A DNA stretch of 11,747 bases from JANXSF01 sp043745195 (GTDB lineage: Bacteria > Acidobacteriota > Terriglobia > Bryobacterales > Bryobacteraceae), in contig JAYTTF010000295.1 of the NCBI GenBank assembly GCA_043745195.1, forward strand, positions 1 to 11,747, given 5' to 3'. A model generated the notes under the pieces. That model saw only the letters and a program-made list of their open reading frames with translations. It was not told where the DNA came from and did not search any database. Positions 1-6,421 of this stretch are shown piece after piece (position 1 is the first letter of the stretch; every line of letters begins with the position of its first letter). The translations under genes were made by a program, and so were the position numbers.

Positions 1-99
1 GTTCTGCTTACGGAAGACTTGCAAAAGAATTGCACCCCCGTCCCGGATTTCACGAATTGGACAGATAGGGTGCCGGTTACGGCTTGCAACTGCCGTTTC
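1..99 (+). repeat. ~100-bp repeat, copy A (inverted relative to copy B at 5877-5977)
   Basis: This segment reappears as its reverse complement at 5877-5977. By eye there are four substitutions and a 2-nt length difference in a C-run (5 C here, 7 in the other copy), so about 95% identity. It begins at the first base of the window, so the true repeat may extend further left. Similarity stops sharply after the shared stretch ending in TGCCGTTTC. A 24-nt core (27-50) also recurs at 5987-6010. I do not recognise the family and see no convincing protein in it. It could be the end of a mobile element or an intergenic repeat. Confidence 0.85.
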
Positions 100-288
100 C
101 AGGATTATACGCCAAGCGCGCCTTCTGATGATTTGCCCGCTTTTAGAACACGTCCGGCGGGCGCTACGATCCATCACTCCACAATCCGTGATATGGCAAC
201 AACCTTCACTCTACATCCAGGACTTAGACTGATGCCAAGGACATCATATCAATGCACCAAAACCAGCGGCGTACAGCAATATATCGCT

Positions 289-324
289 TTAAAAACATTA
301 AGCTGCCTACCGAGGTAGGCGGCT
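289..324 (-). terminator. Rho-independent terminator of the 348-1019 gene
   Basis: Read on the minus strand, a hairpin with arms AGCCGCCTAC and GTAGGCAGCT (10 pairs including one G-T wobble) closes on a CTCG tetraloop at 311-314. It is followed by a T-rich stretch (TTAATGTTTTT). It begins 24 nt past the stop codon of the minus-strand gene ending at 348, the expected position for an intrinsic terminator. Confidence 0.8.
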
Positions 325-347
325 AAGTAATACCAAACGACTCAAAT

Positions 348-1019
348 CTAAACGGTTCGCTTCCGCCGGACGGCTACGAACAGTCCGCCCATGGCTACAC
401 CCAGCACACCATAGAAGCCAGGCTCAGGCGTCGCCAGAACATCGAACGCACTCAGCGGTGCGTCGGAGGCGGTGTTGTATACACCCGAGACCGAAGACCA
501 GGGAATATTATTGCCGACAGTCCCCTGATTATTAAAGCTCCATGCCAAATCTCTGCCACTTTCGACCACTTCCATCAACAAATAGTATTGCTGCCCAACC
601 GTCAGCAGATTGCGCGTAGTTGAGTTGACTGTGTAAACTGAAGGAGTTTGACTGTCCACAATGACCGAACCCAAAGTATCTACCACAGGGGCGTTGCTGG
701 GGTTCGTGCCTAATGCGGATACAATCCTAAGGTTAAGGGTTATCGACTCAGTAGTTTGAAAACTGTATGCGGCGAAATTCACGCTCTCTACATTGCCAGT
801 GAAACTCGCCGTAAACGGCATTAATTGCACTAAACGGGCCGTGCCAAAAATGTAATCACCCACATGATTCGAAAAGGTCGTATTCATTGTATCATTGCCA
901 GTGTTGTAACTGAACCCGGGTCCAAAACTGGTAAACAATATATTTCCGTTCGCCCAGACCGTTGAGGGAACGCCGATCGCACAGCCCACCAACAATAGAA
1001 AAGTCAGTTTCTTCGTCAT
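348..1019 (-). CDS. PEP-CTERM-type secreted surface protein (choice-of-anchor-like domain)
   Basis: The 223-residue protein has a signal peptide (MTKKLTFLLLVGCAIGV then PSTVWA, likely cut near residue 24). A beta-rich Ser/Thr/Asn-rich body follows, with FTSFGPGFSY near its start. The C-terminal sorting tail has PEP at 198-200 (TPEPGFYGVLG), a hydrophobic segment and RRKR. In PEP-CTERM systems such tails are processed by an exosortase at the cytoplasmic membrane and the protein is exported to the cell surface or matrix. No exosortase is in this window. The body resembles the small 'choice-of-anchor' beta-sandwich domains of such proteins, but the exact family is uncertain. The ATG at 1019 is chosen because GAGGAA at 1026-1031 lies 6 nt upstream; a GTG at 1025 would abut it. 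It follows the TPR lipoprotein gene but seems to have its own -10 box and terminator. Confidence 0.85.
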   Translation of the reverse strand: MTKKLTFLLLVGCAIGVPSTVWANGNILFTSFGPGFSYNTGNDTMNTTFSNHVGDYIFGTARLVQLMPFTASFTGNVESVNFAAYSFQTTESITLNLRIVSALGTNPSNAPVVDTLGSVIVDSQTPSVYTVNSTTRNLLTVGQQYYLLMEVVESGRDLAWSFNNQGTVGNNIPWSSVSGVYNTASDAPLSAFDVLATPEPGFYGVLGVAMGGLFVAVRRKRTV

Positions 1020-1057
1020 ACACACTTCCTCAGGACTCTTTCAACCCTTGCTCCTAA

Positions 1058-1063
1058 ATTATA
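1058..1063 (-). promoter_or_regulatory. Candidate -10 box (TATAAT) for the 348-1019 gene
   Basis: A perfect TATAAT on the minus strand lies 38 nt upstream of the ATG at 1019, implying a leader of roughly 32 nt. No good -35 hexamer is seen at 16-18 nt spacing, so this is only a partial match to a sigma-70 promoter. The gap to the upstream TPR gene is otherwise AT-rich and empty. Confidence 0.4.
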
Positions 1064-1125
1064 TACCTTTATCGCCAAAGTACTATAACTAAAATCAAAA
1101 TTACTTAAGACTCTTAGTCGATTCC

Positions 1126-3429
1126 TCAAAGGCGAGCCAATAGCTCCCGAATCTTGCGCTCCTCAGCCGATTGCGGCTTCGCGGCCAGCGCTGCTTCAAG
1201 CGCAGTCCGGGCTAGTTGCTTGTCTCCTTTTTCGTAAAGCGCCGCTCCAAGATGGTAGTGGAACGTGGGTTCCTTGGCATGTACTCGAACCAGACTCTGC
1301 AGCGTCCGCACAGCCTCATCGTACTTTTTCTGCTTCAAGTAGGCCCATCCAACCGTATCCGTTAAGGAAGCCTTCAGCCCTGGGTCGCGCACAACCTGCA
1401 ACCCGCGCTGCGCCAGCGTTAGCGCCTCATCAGGGCTGTCGCCGGTTTCCAGCATCAGATACGCCAGGTTGTTCAAAGTTCTCGGTTCATCCGGTTGAAG
1501 GGCCTGTGCGCGACGGTAAGCGGTTTTCGCTTCCGCGTTCTTTCCCACCAGCTCGAAAGATTGCGCCAGCAGCATAGCGGCGGGAATCGATTTAGGATCG
1601 GTCTGGGTCGTCTTTTCCAGAACCGAAATCGCGTTTCCGGGATCGCTCTTCATAAGGTAGGCCTCCGCTAAGCGCATTTGCAACTCGACAGATTTCGGAT
1701 TGGCTGCCCACATTTTCTTGTATTGCTCAATGGCCGAACCCACATCTCCTGTGGCGACGCTCAACTGCGCCAACATACCTTGCAAGGCTTGGGAATTTGG
1801 AGCGCGCTTGAGTTCCTCCTCCACCAACTGCTTCGCCTTGCCCGGCTGATTCTGCCCTCCATAGGCGTCGATTAATCCACCAATCACCTGTATCTCCCCG
1901 GGCTTCGCGTCCTGCAACTGATGGAATATATCCTCCGCCTGTTTGAATTTCCGTTCGGCGATGGCAAGTACCCCAAGCTGGTAGCGAACCGCCAGGTTTT
2001 GAGGAGCACTTGTATTCAACCGGTTCAAAATCGCCCTTGCTTCCGGTACGCGCCCCACACGGATCAGGCAATTGGCATTCAGCAATTGCGCTTCCGGATT
2101 GTCTGGGGCAACGGCTATAATCTCCTCCGCCACTTTTAGAGCCGCCTGCGGCTTTCCTTGTGACAGTTCCATGGATGCCAGCGCTAACCGCGGAGGCAAG
2201 TAGCTGCGATTTCCGCGGGCTGCTGCCGTCCACTCCTTGCGAGCTCCATCGGTATCGCCCTTGCGCGATAGGGCCAGGCCCAATTGATGGTGAAGAGTCA
2301 AATCCGATGGCTTCAGCAGAATCAAAGCGTTCAGTTCGGCGATAGCTGGATCCACATTTTCCGGCTTCCCCCCATCCAGCAACATCAGGGCGCGTGCCTG
2401 CCTTGTATCCTGATCGCCGGCCTTCTCTTTCAAAATTTCGTCCAACTGCGCGATTGCTTCCGGAAATTTACTTTGTGCGGCAAGCAAGTGCGCAATTCTT
2501 TTCTGATATCCCAACCTGTTTGCGGCATCGGCGGCCAAACCTTCCCGGAATAACTTCAACGCTTCGTCGCGCTTGCCAAAGGCGGTGTAGAAATCTCCAA
2601 CGCGGATTCGGCTATCGGGGAAATCGGTCGGCGCTCCTAGTAGCTTTTGAAGAGTGGCGGTCATTTCGGTGGGCTTCGCGGAAAATGCGTAGTAGCGGGC
2701 CAACTCCATCAGTGGATCGGCTTGTTTAGGATTGTTGGTGACTTTCAATTTCAGGATGGCTTCGGCCTCCTCCAGTTTTTTTGCCATCACATACTGCCGG
2801 AACAGAAAGTCATAAGCGGCGCCGGTGGTTTTGTCCTTGGCAATCATCGCACGAGCCAGATCCAAACCCTCCTCAACGCGGCCATCGCCCACGAGTGCTT
2901 GCGCCAAGCCCAGGTTCGTATCCCTGTCGCCTGGTTTGGCCTTTTCCGCCTTGCGTAAAAATTCAATGGCTTGTCCGGGCTTGCGATCCACCAGCGAAAG
3001 GGCGCCCTTCAATTGGTTGCCCTCAAACCCATCAGGTTTCCTGGCTATGAGTAGCTCGGCGATTTTCGCCGCCTCGTCATAATAGCGTTTGGGGTGCCGC
3101 GGGTCGTTGCTAAAAATCCCAATGCACAACTCTCCAAGCTTTCCTTGCACCTCATCATTCGCCGGCATAATTTGGGCTGCCTGGTACATGGATTGGTAGG
3201 CTTGCGGCAGCATGCCTTTCTTCAGATCCAGCAACCCCAGCCGATAATGGGCTTCTCCTAATTTGGGATCTTTTTGCAGCGCCTTGCGGTATTGGATAGC
3301 TGCATCATCGAGCTTACCCGCGTCGGCAAATTGATTGCCCTTTTCAAAGTAAGCTTGTGGGCTTGTGCGGCACCCTGTCCCAACAAGTGCGAGTATCAGC
3401 AATGGTGCCAATTTAAAGAAACAGTTCAT
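1126..3429 (-). CDS. Large TPR-repeat lipoprotein
   Basis: The 767-residue protein has a lipoprotein signal peptide ending LVGTGC, with Cys20 as the lipidation site; glycine at -3 is unusual but tolerated. Nearly the whole remainder is tetratricopeptide repeats: two clean 34-residue units lie at about 26-59 and 60-93, and repeats continue to about residue 760. TPR arrays are helical scaffolds for protein-protein contacts; no catalytic domain is seen. Its neighbourhood with PEP-CTERM-type genes recalls the TPR proteins of exosortase systems (PrsT-like), but that is an inference from context and architecture. Because it is anchored by lipid, it probably faces the periplasm, on the inner or outer membrane. 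The start has AAGG at 3441-3444, 11 nt upstream. A decayed paralogue lies just upstream at 3534-4004. The PEP-CTERM-type gene follows 106 bp downstream. Confidence 0.85.
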   Translation of the reverse strand: MNCFFKLAPLLILALVGTGCRTSPQAYFEKGNQFADAGKLDDAAIQYRKALQKDPKLGEAHYRLGLLDLKKGMLPQAYQSMYQAAQIMPANDEVQGKLGELCIGIFSNDPRHPKRYYDEAAKIAELLIARKPDGFEGNQLKGALSLVDRKPGQAIEFLRKAEKAKPGDRDTNLGLAQALVGDGRVEEGLDLARAMIAKDKTTGAAYDFLFRQYVMAKKLEEAEAILKLKVTNNPKQADPLMELARYYAFSAKPTEMTATLQKLLGAPTDFPDSRIRVGDFYTAFGKRDEALKLFREGLAADAANRLGYQKRIAHLLAAQSKFPEAIAQLDEILKEKAGDQDTRQARALMLLDGGKPENVDPAIAELNALILLKPSDLTLHHQLGLALSRKGDTDGARKEWTAAARGNRSYLPPRLALASMELSQGKPQAALKVAEEIIAVAPDNPEAQLLNANCLIRVGRVPEARAILNRLNTSAPQNLAVRYQLGVLAIAERKFKQAEDIFHQLQDAKPGEIQVIGGLIDAYGGQNQPGKAKQLVEEELKRAPNSQALQGMLAQLSVATGDVGSAIEQYKKMWAANPKSVELQMRLAEAYLMKSDPGNAISVLEKTTQTDPKSIPAAMLLAQSFELVGKNAEAKTAYRRAQALQPDEPRTLNNLAYLMLETGDSPDEALTLAQRGLQVVRDPGLKASLTDTVGWAYLKQKKYDEAVRTLQSLVRVHAKEPTFHYHLGAALYEKGDKQLARTALEAALAAKPQSAEERKIRELLARL

Positions 3430-3460
3430 TTCAAATCAATCCTTTTGGGCAATTCACTTA

Positions 3461-3523
3461 CTATCTGTACTGAAGCGTTTCCGGATACTCTTCGCCTTTC
3501 TTCAATAGCACCCAGCCGAACGT
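3461..3523 (-). pseudogene. C-terminal tail fragment of the collapsed TPR paralogue
   Basis: On the minus strand, a different reading frame from the 3534-4004 fragment encodes TFGWVLLKKGEEYPETLQYR and then a stop at 3461-3463. It matches the late-repeat segment of the intact TPR lipoprotein (TVGWAYLKQKKYDEAVRTLQ). It is preceded by an in-frame stop at 3524-3526 and lacks a start. It is read here as what remains of the paralogue's C-terminal end after a large internal deletion. Confidence 0.6.
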
Positions 3524-3533
3524 TTATGTGACT

Positions 3534-4004
3534 TCAGCTAACCATAGTGGCACGCAAGTCCCCAGGGCCAGCTAGCAGCCAAGTCAGGGTCATCGCCACA
3601 TTACTATCCATCGGCTGAATCAGGAAGGCTTTCCGTAGATACTCAATAGATTTCGTTGTATTGCCGGAATGCTGTTTTGGTTTTGCTGGAGCTGCAAGAC
3701 AAGGCGCAAAGCTCAGAACAGCCAATTTCACCAAAGCCTCTTCATTCTCCGGCATATATTCCACTGCCTGAGAGCGCGCCGAGTAGAAAATCTGAGGCGC
3801 GCCATCTTTTCGCTTTTCATCGGCTAGCGATAGTGGAAGATAGCCCTCACCTGATTTCGGGTCTTTTCGGATCGCTCTGCGGAAGTTGATCGCGGCGTTG
3901 TCAGACTGCGCCGATGCGATAAGTTCCAAGTAATATTTCGAACCCCTACACGCCAAGACAGAAAGCGCCATCACAAAGCCGAACTTTGTCGCGATTGATC
4001 GCAA
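3534..4004 (-). pseudogene. Truncated TPR lipoprotein, decayed paralogue of the 1126-3429 product
   Basis: The 156-residue reading frame starts with TTG at 4004, behind a strong ribosome-binding site. It has a lipoprotein-like signal ending SVLAC (Cys19). DNAAINFRRAIRKDPKSGEG aligns with DDAAIQYRKALQKDPKLGEA of the neighbouring intact protein, and YMPENEEALVKL aligns with IMPANDEVQGKL. The next stretch then jumps: SIEYLRKA corresponds to AIEFLRKA some 50 residues further along, so an internal segment is missing. The frame ends at 3534, far short of the ~770 residues of the relative. A C-terminal scrap survives at 3461-3523 in another frame. It may still be translated as a short lipoprotein, but deletion plus frame loss make a pseudogene the better reading. 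Confidence 0.75.
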
Positions 4005-4013
4005 TTTGTGAGA

Positions 4014-4020
4014 TCCTCCT
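4014..4020 (-). promoter_or_regulatory. Strong Shine-Dalgarno site (AGGAGGA) for the TTG start at 4004
   Basis: AGGAGGA on the minus strand ends 9 nt before the TTG at 4002-4004. This near-perfect site supports the unusual TTG start of the truncated TPR lipoprotein. It indicates the gene was once, and may still be, efficiently translated. A TATAAT further up (4074-4079, minus strand) could be a -10 box but lacks a -35 partner. Confidence 0.65.
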
Positions 4021-4473
4021 GAAATTTGGGCATGAGAATCGTTGACGGGTTTAGGGATACGATTTACGAATTAATTATAACAATTCCGCTGAGTAACGAG
4101 TGAATGTGGAGGAGCTAGTTAATAGGATTCGTCATCGGGGCATGATCAAAGCACCAACCGGCACGCTGCAAACGATTTGCCCCGGCAGTTCTTGTGCAGA
4201 CAAGCTTCAGCTAATCCGAACTAGCACCAATTACACAAAAAGCCACCAATTAGGCAGCGGCGATTTGAATTGAAAAAGGGTCCTGGCTTTCCTGATTTGA
4301 TTGCATCTAGTTCGAGCCTTGTCTAACCTGTCGACACGTGTCACTCAAGTCTGGTTCTGGAGTTCGTCACTAATTAAATAGTGTCTGTCTAATGTAGAAG
4401 TGATCAGAAATCATGGTTATTGTACTCCCCATTTCCCTAGTACTTTAAACTCAGATTTCAGTCCCAACTGATA
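4021..4473 (+). other. Gene-free stretch between divergent surface-protein genes
   Basis: I find no convincing coding sequence here on either strand. The stretch separates the minus-strand TPR pseudogene from the plus-strand PEP-CTERM-type gene and is AT-rich in parts. A perfect 10-bp palindrome, GACACGTGTC, lies at 4333-4342 and could be an operator half-way between the divergent genes, but nothing else supports this. Confidence 0.5.
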
Positions 4474-4502
4474 TTGCTTATCCCAAAGCCCGTCTCTATA
4501 CT
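4474..4502 (+). promoter_or_regulatory. Candidate sigma-70 promoter for the 4557-5333 gene
   Basis: TTGCTT (4474-4479) and TATACT (4497-4502) are separated by exactly 17 nt. The -10 matches consensus at five of six positions, the -35 at only three. Transcription would start near 4509, giving a leader of about 48 nt before the GTG at 4557. Confidence 0.4.
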
Positions 4503-4556
4503 GGTGCAGTATCTGATGAAATCAATTAGGAAAATAAGGCTTCAGGTAGTTCTGCA

Positions 4557-5333
4557 GTGAAACACATATTATTATTCACATTTGTTTTGAGTTCGCTTAG
4601 CGCGCTGGCAAACCCGGCCCCGCTACCCAACCTCAGCTATACGGGTAATAATCGTTTCATCCAGTTGAACAGCTATATCGCCCCTGCCGCAGAGGGCGGT
4701 GGTCAATTTGCCGGAACCGTTGCCTATCAGAACCAGTCCAGCCCGTGGAGCACATCCTTCTGGTGCATTGATGATCAAGAATCGTTCGGTTTTGGCGATC
4801 AAGGGTACGCCAATGTAACGTTGCTGAAAAACGTGGAAGCTAATAAAGCGTACGTCCGTTTCGCCACGATCGGCGATCTTGGAGATCCCAATTATTGGAC
4901 GAATACTCTGGGTGGAACATACACAGCACAGCAGCGATTCGAGATGTCGGCTTATCTGGTATCGCAATACCCCCCGCTGCAGAATAATGTCAACAGGTTC
5001 CAAGTCGCTAGCGCAATCCAAAAAGCGATTTGGGCAATCACCAACAATAGTAGTTTGACCGGAGGATATAGCGTCATCAGCCCAATTGGAGACTCAACAA
5101 CAAACGGATACTGGATTGATCAGGCGATCAATAACTACAATACTGTGGATTTAACCCACTGGGCGATCGTGTCGTGGTCCTTGGATGGAAACACGATGGA
5201 CCCACTCACCCCCGGGCGTCAGACCTTCCTTGTTCAAGTAACGCCCGAGCCTGGATTCTTAGGTGTTCTCACTTTGGGAATGCTGGGACTTTTCTTCTTT
5301 GTCCCACGCCGAAAAAGCTTAGGACCCAAATGA
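4557..5333 (+). CDS. PEP-CTERM-type secreted protein with possible thioester (Cys/Gln) motifs
   Basis: The 258-residue protein starts with GTG, with AGG about 10 nt upstream. It has a signal peptide (MKHILLFTFVLSSLSALA, cut near residue 18), a beta-rich body, and a C-terminal sorting tail with PEP at 230-232 (TPEPGFLGVLTLG), then a hydrophobic stretch and RRK. The tail closely resembles that of the 348-1019 product, so both are likely handled by the same exosortase. The body has one cysteine (Cys70, in FWCIDDQ) and a later IQKAIW motif (Gln155). Similar Cys and Gln motifs define the thioester domains of Gram-positive adhesins; applying that here is an inference. Many PEP-CTERM proteins share a generic C-I-D...AIW pattern of unknown role, which is the conservative alternative. 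The 3' end carries one copy of a 10-bp direct repeat (5312-5321) whose second copy ends the adjacent permease fragment. Confidence 0.85.
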   Translation: MKHILLFTFVLSSLSALANPAPLPNLSYTGNNRFIQLNSYIAPAAEGGGQFAGTVAYQNQSSPWSTSFWCIDDQESFGFGDQGYANVTLLKNVEANKAYVRFATIGDLGDPNYWTNTLGGTYTAQQRFEMSAYLVSQYPPLQNNVNRFQVASAIQKAIWAITNNSSLTGGYSVISPIGDSTTNGYWIDQAINNYNTVDLTHWAIVSWSLDGNTMDPLTPGRQTFLVQVTPEPGFLGVLTLGMLGLFFFVPRRKSLGPK

Positions 5334-5600
5334 AGTTGATCCAGATCGGAACAGCCGTCAAATTGCGCACTCTACAACGAACGCCTCGCCCCTGTCCCCA
5401 ATGAAAAACGCACCTGGGGCTTATATAACTACACTTCGCTCTGGGTTGCAATGTCGATTTGCATCCCCACCTACATGCTCGCCTCCGGGTTGATTGCCGG
5501 CGGCATGAATTGGTGGCAATCCATCGGCACCATCCTTTTGGGTAATCTCATAGTCCTAATCCCAACGCTGCTAAACGCCCATGTCGGCGCAAAAAGCTTA
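5312..5600. repeat. 10-bp direct repeats (5312-5321 and 5591-5600) bracketing a permease fragment
   Basis: AAAAAGCTTA occurs at both positions, 279 bp apart. The first copy is inside the last codons of the PEP-CTERM-type gene. The second sits exactly where similarity to NCS1 permeases stops. This fits an insertion or illegitimate-recombination junction. The core AAGCTT is also a HindIII site, so an artificial joining should be kept in mind. Confidence 0.55.
5340..5593 (+). pseudogene. N-terminal fragment of an NCS1-family nucleobase/allantoin/hydantoin permease
   Basis: From 5370 the frame reads LYNERLAPVPNEKRTWGLYN, then a stretch including SICIPTYMLASGLIAGGMNW and LLNAHVGAK. This is the characteristic N-terminus of NCS1 permeases: the LYNxDLAPVPxxxRTW box followed by the first two membrane segments. 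These proteins are inner-membrane symporters for purines, pyrimidines, allantoin or hydantoins and normally have about 450-500 residues and 12 membrane helices. Only about 75 residues are present, so no transport is possible. Upstream in frame is a stop at 5337-5339 and no start codon before the homology. An ATG at 5330 overlaps the preceding gene's stop but is in another frame. Downstream, where the family continues TKYGIPFPV, the sequence turns unrelated at the direct repeat. Confidence 0.85.
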
Positions 5601-5604
5601 CACC

Positions 5605-5638
5605 AATGGCGGGACCTCACCTTTGAGGGCCCGCCATT
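5605..5638. repeat. 34-nt hairpin with 14 base pairs next to the permease fragment
   Basis: Outer arms AATGGCGGG and CCCGCCATT pair perfectly. After one A-G mismatch, inner arms CCTCA and TGAGG pair around a CCTT loop. No T-run follows on the plus strand. On the minus strand a T5 run follows about 8 nt later, too far for a typical terminator. It begins 4 nt after the second 10-bp direct repeat. Confidence 0.7.
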
Positions 5639-5876
5639 CTGGTTGAAAAAGCGTCGCGACAAAGAAGGGATGGCCGCTCAACTCAATCGGAGGCTGCCTG
5701 GAACCAGCCGAATCACATCAGTTTTTTCTACCATCGAACAAGCCAGCGGTGGAATCAATGGCATGGCCGACTTCGTTCCAGTGCAGAACATTGCGCGCAT
5801 ATTCGATGACGCCATGTTGGAATCCTCCGCATGTTCTGAAAAAGAGAATGTTATTGATTCGTGCCCATTGAATCTA

Positions 5877-5977
5877 GAAACGGCAGTTGCAAGCCGTAAC
5901 CGGCACCCTGTCTGTCCAAGTCGTGAAATCCGGGACGGGGGGGTGCAATTCTTATCCAAGTCTTCCGTAAGCAGAAC
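5877..5977 (-). repeat. ~100-bp repeat, copy B (inverted copy of 1-99)
   Basis: Read on the minus strand, this repeats the first 99 bases of the window with four substitutions and two extra C in a C-run. The two copies face each other across about 5.8 kb containing both PEP-CTERM-type genes, the TPR pair and the permease fragment. Similarity ends at GTTCTGC on one side, which is also the window edge in copy A, and at TGCCGTTTC on the other. Confidence 0.85.
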
Positions 5978-6010
5978 ATCTTCATTGAATTGCAGCCCCG
6001 TCCCGGATTT
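5926..6010. repeat. Large inverted repeat formed by repeat copy B core and partial copy C
   Basis: The arm at 5926-5951 pairs with 5987-6010 around a 35-nt loop. The right arm, starting GAATTGCAGCCCCGTCCCGG, is a third partial copy of the repeat and matches copy A (27-50) at 23 of 24 positions. The left arm has extra G residues (a run of seven), leaving a small bulge. The structure would fold in RNA from either strand or extrude in DNA. Confidence 0.8.
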
Positions 6011-6240
6011 CGCAGCTCTCCGCACCTTGGTGCCACGCCGAGTCCCACGATTGAATTTAGAATCTAAAGAGCGCTCACCATTTAGGTGAAAGATGGCTGT
6101 CGGTTGGTACGGGAGTTGATCTATGGACAGTTGAATAGGTGACAGTACAACGAATTGGCTAAAAACAATTGGACTTGCCGTCATAGGATCAGGGCAATAG
6201 CATCACGCAAATGGTGAGACTGAATTGCGTAAAAAAGGTC

Positions 6241-6341
6241 GCCAAAGGGGACACGGTACCCAGGCCGCTACCCCTAGTGCTCTATAGAATTTCATTCGGA
6301 GTTCTGTGGCTTCAGGCCAGGGAACCATGTCCCCGTTTGGC
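6241..6341. repeat. REP-like imperfect inverted pair
   Basis: The left arm 6241-6265 (GCCAAAGGGGACACGGTACC, then CAGGCC) is the near reverse complement of the right arm 6315-6341 (GGCCAGGGAACCATGTCCCC, then GTTTGGC). By eye there are four mismatches and one single-base gap, with a 49-nt spacer. A pair of facing GC-rich repeats with a short spacer resembles the REP/BIME-type repeats mobilised by REP-associated transposases. The family assignment is an inference. Confidence 0.6.
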
Positions 6342-6394
6342 TCGCGATACCCTGATCTTCGAGACAGTCAACTGCCGTTTCTTGCATCAAGAGC

Positions 6395-6421
6395 GCCAGC
6401 CATGTTTTCGTAATGGCTGGC
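6395..6421. repeat. Perfect 9-bp hairpin
   Basis: GCCAGCCAT at 6395-6403 and ATGGCTGGC at 6413-6421 are perfect reverse complements around the 9-nt loop GTTTTCGTA. There is no adjacent T-run on either strand, so it is not a standard terminator. It lies 54 nt from the REP-like pair. Confidence 0.65.

Noticed and set aside
19..318. 99-codon plus-strand open frame at the left edge
   Set aside because: It starts inside the inverted repeat, runs through the minus-strand terminator, has no ribosome-binding site and resembles no protein; treated as chance.
1727..2233. Open frames opposite or offset within the TPR gene
   Set aside because: Shadows of the TPR lipoprotein gene; the TPR frame has clear repeats and signals, the others do not.
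4333..4342. Palindrome GACACGTGTC as an operator
   Set aside because: A single 10-bp palindrome is expected by chance at this scale; no second site and not at a promoter core.
5451..6089. 212-codon plus-strand frame as a full protein
   Set aside because: Only its first ~45 codons are NCS1 permease sequence. The rest runs through a hairpin and repeat copies B and C, so it is an accidental extension of a pseudogene.
5678..6184. 168-codon minus-strand frame over repeat copies B and C
   Set aside because: It spans inverted repeats, has no recognisable domain, and its counterpart frame in copy A is not continued; no support for a real gene.
6365..6384. CAACTGCCGTTTCT shared with the end of repeat copy B
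   Set aside because: Only about 14 bases match and the flanks differ; could be a remnant but is not separable from chance.
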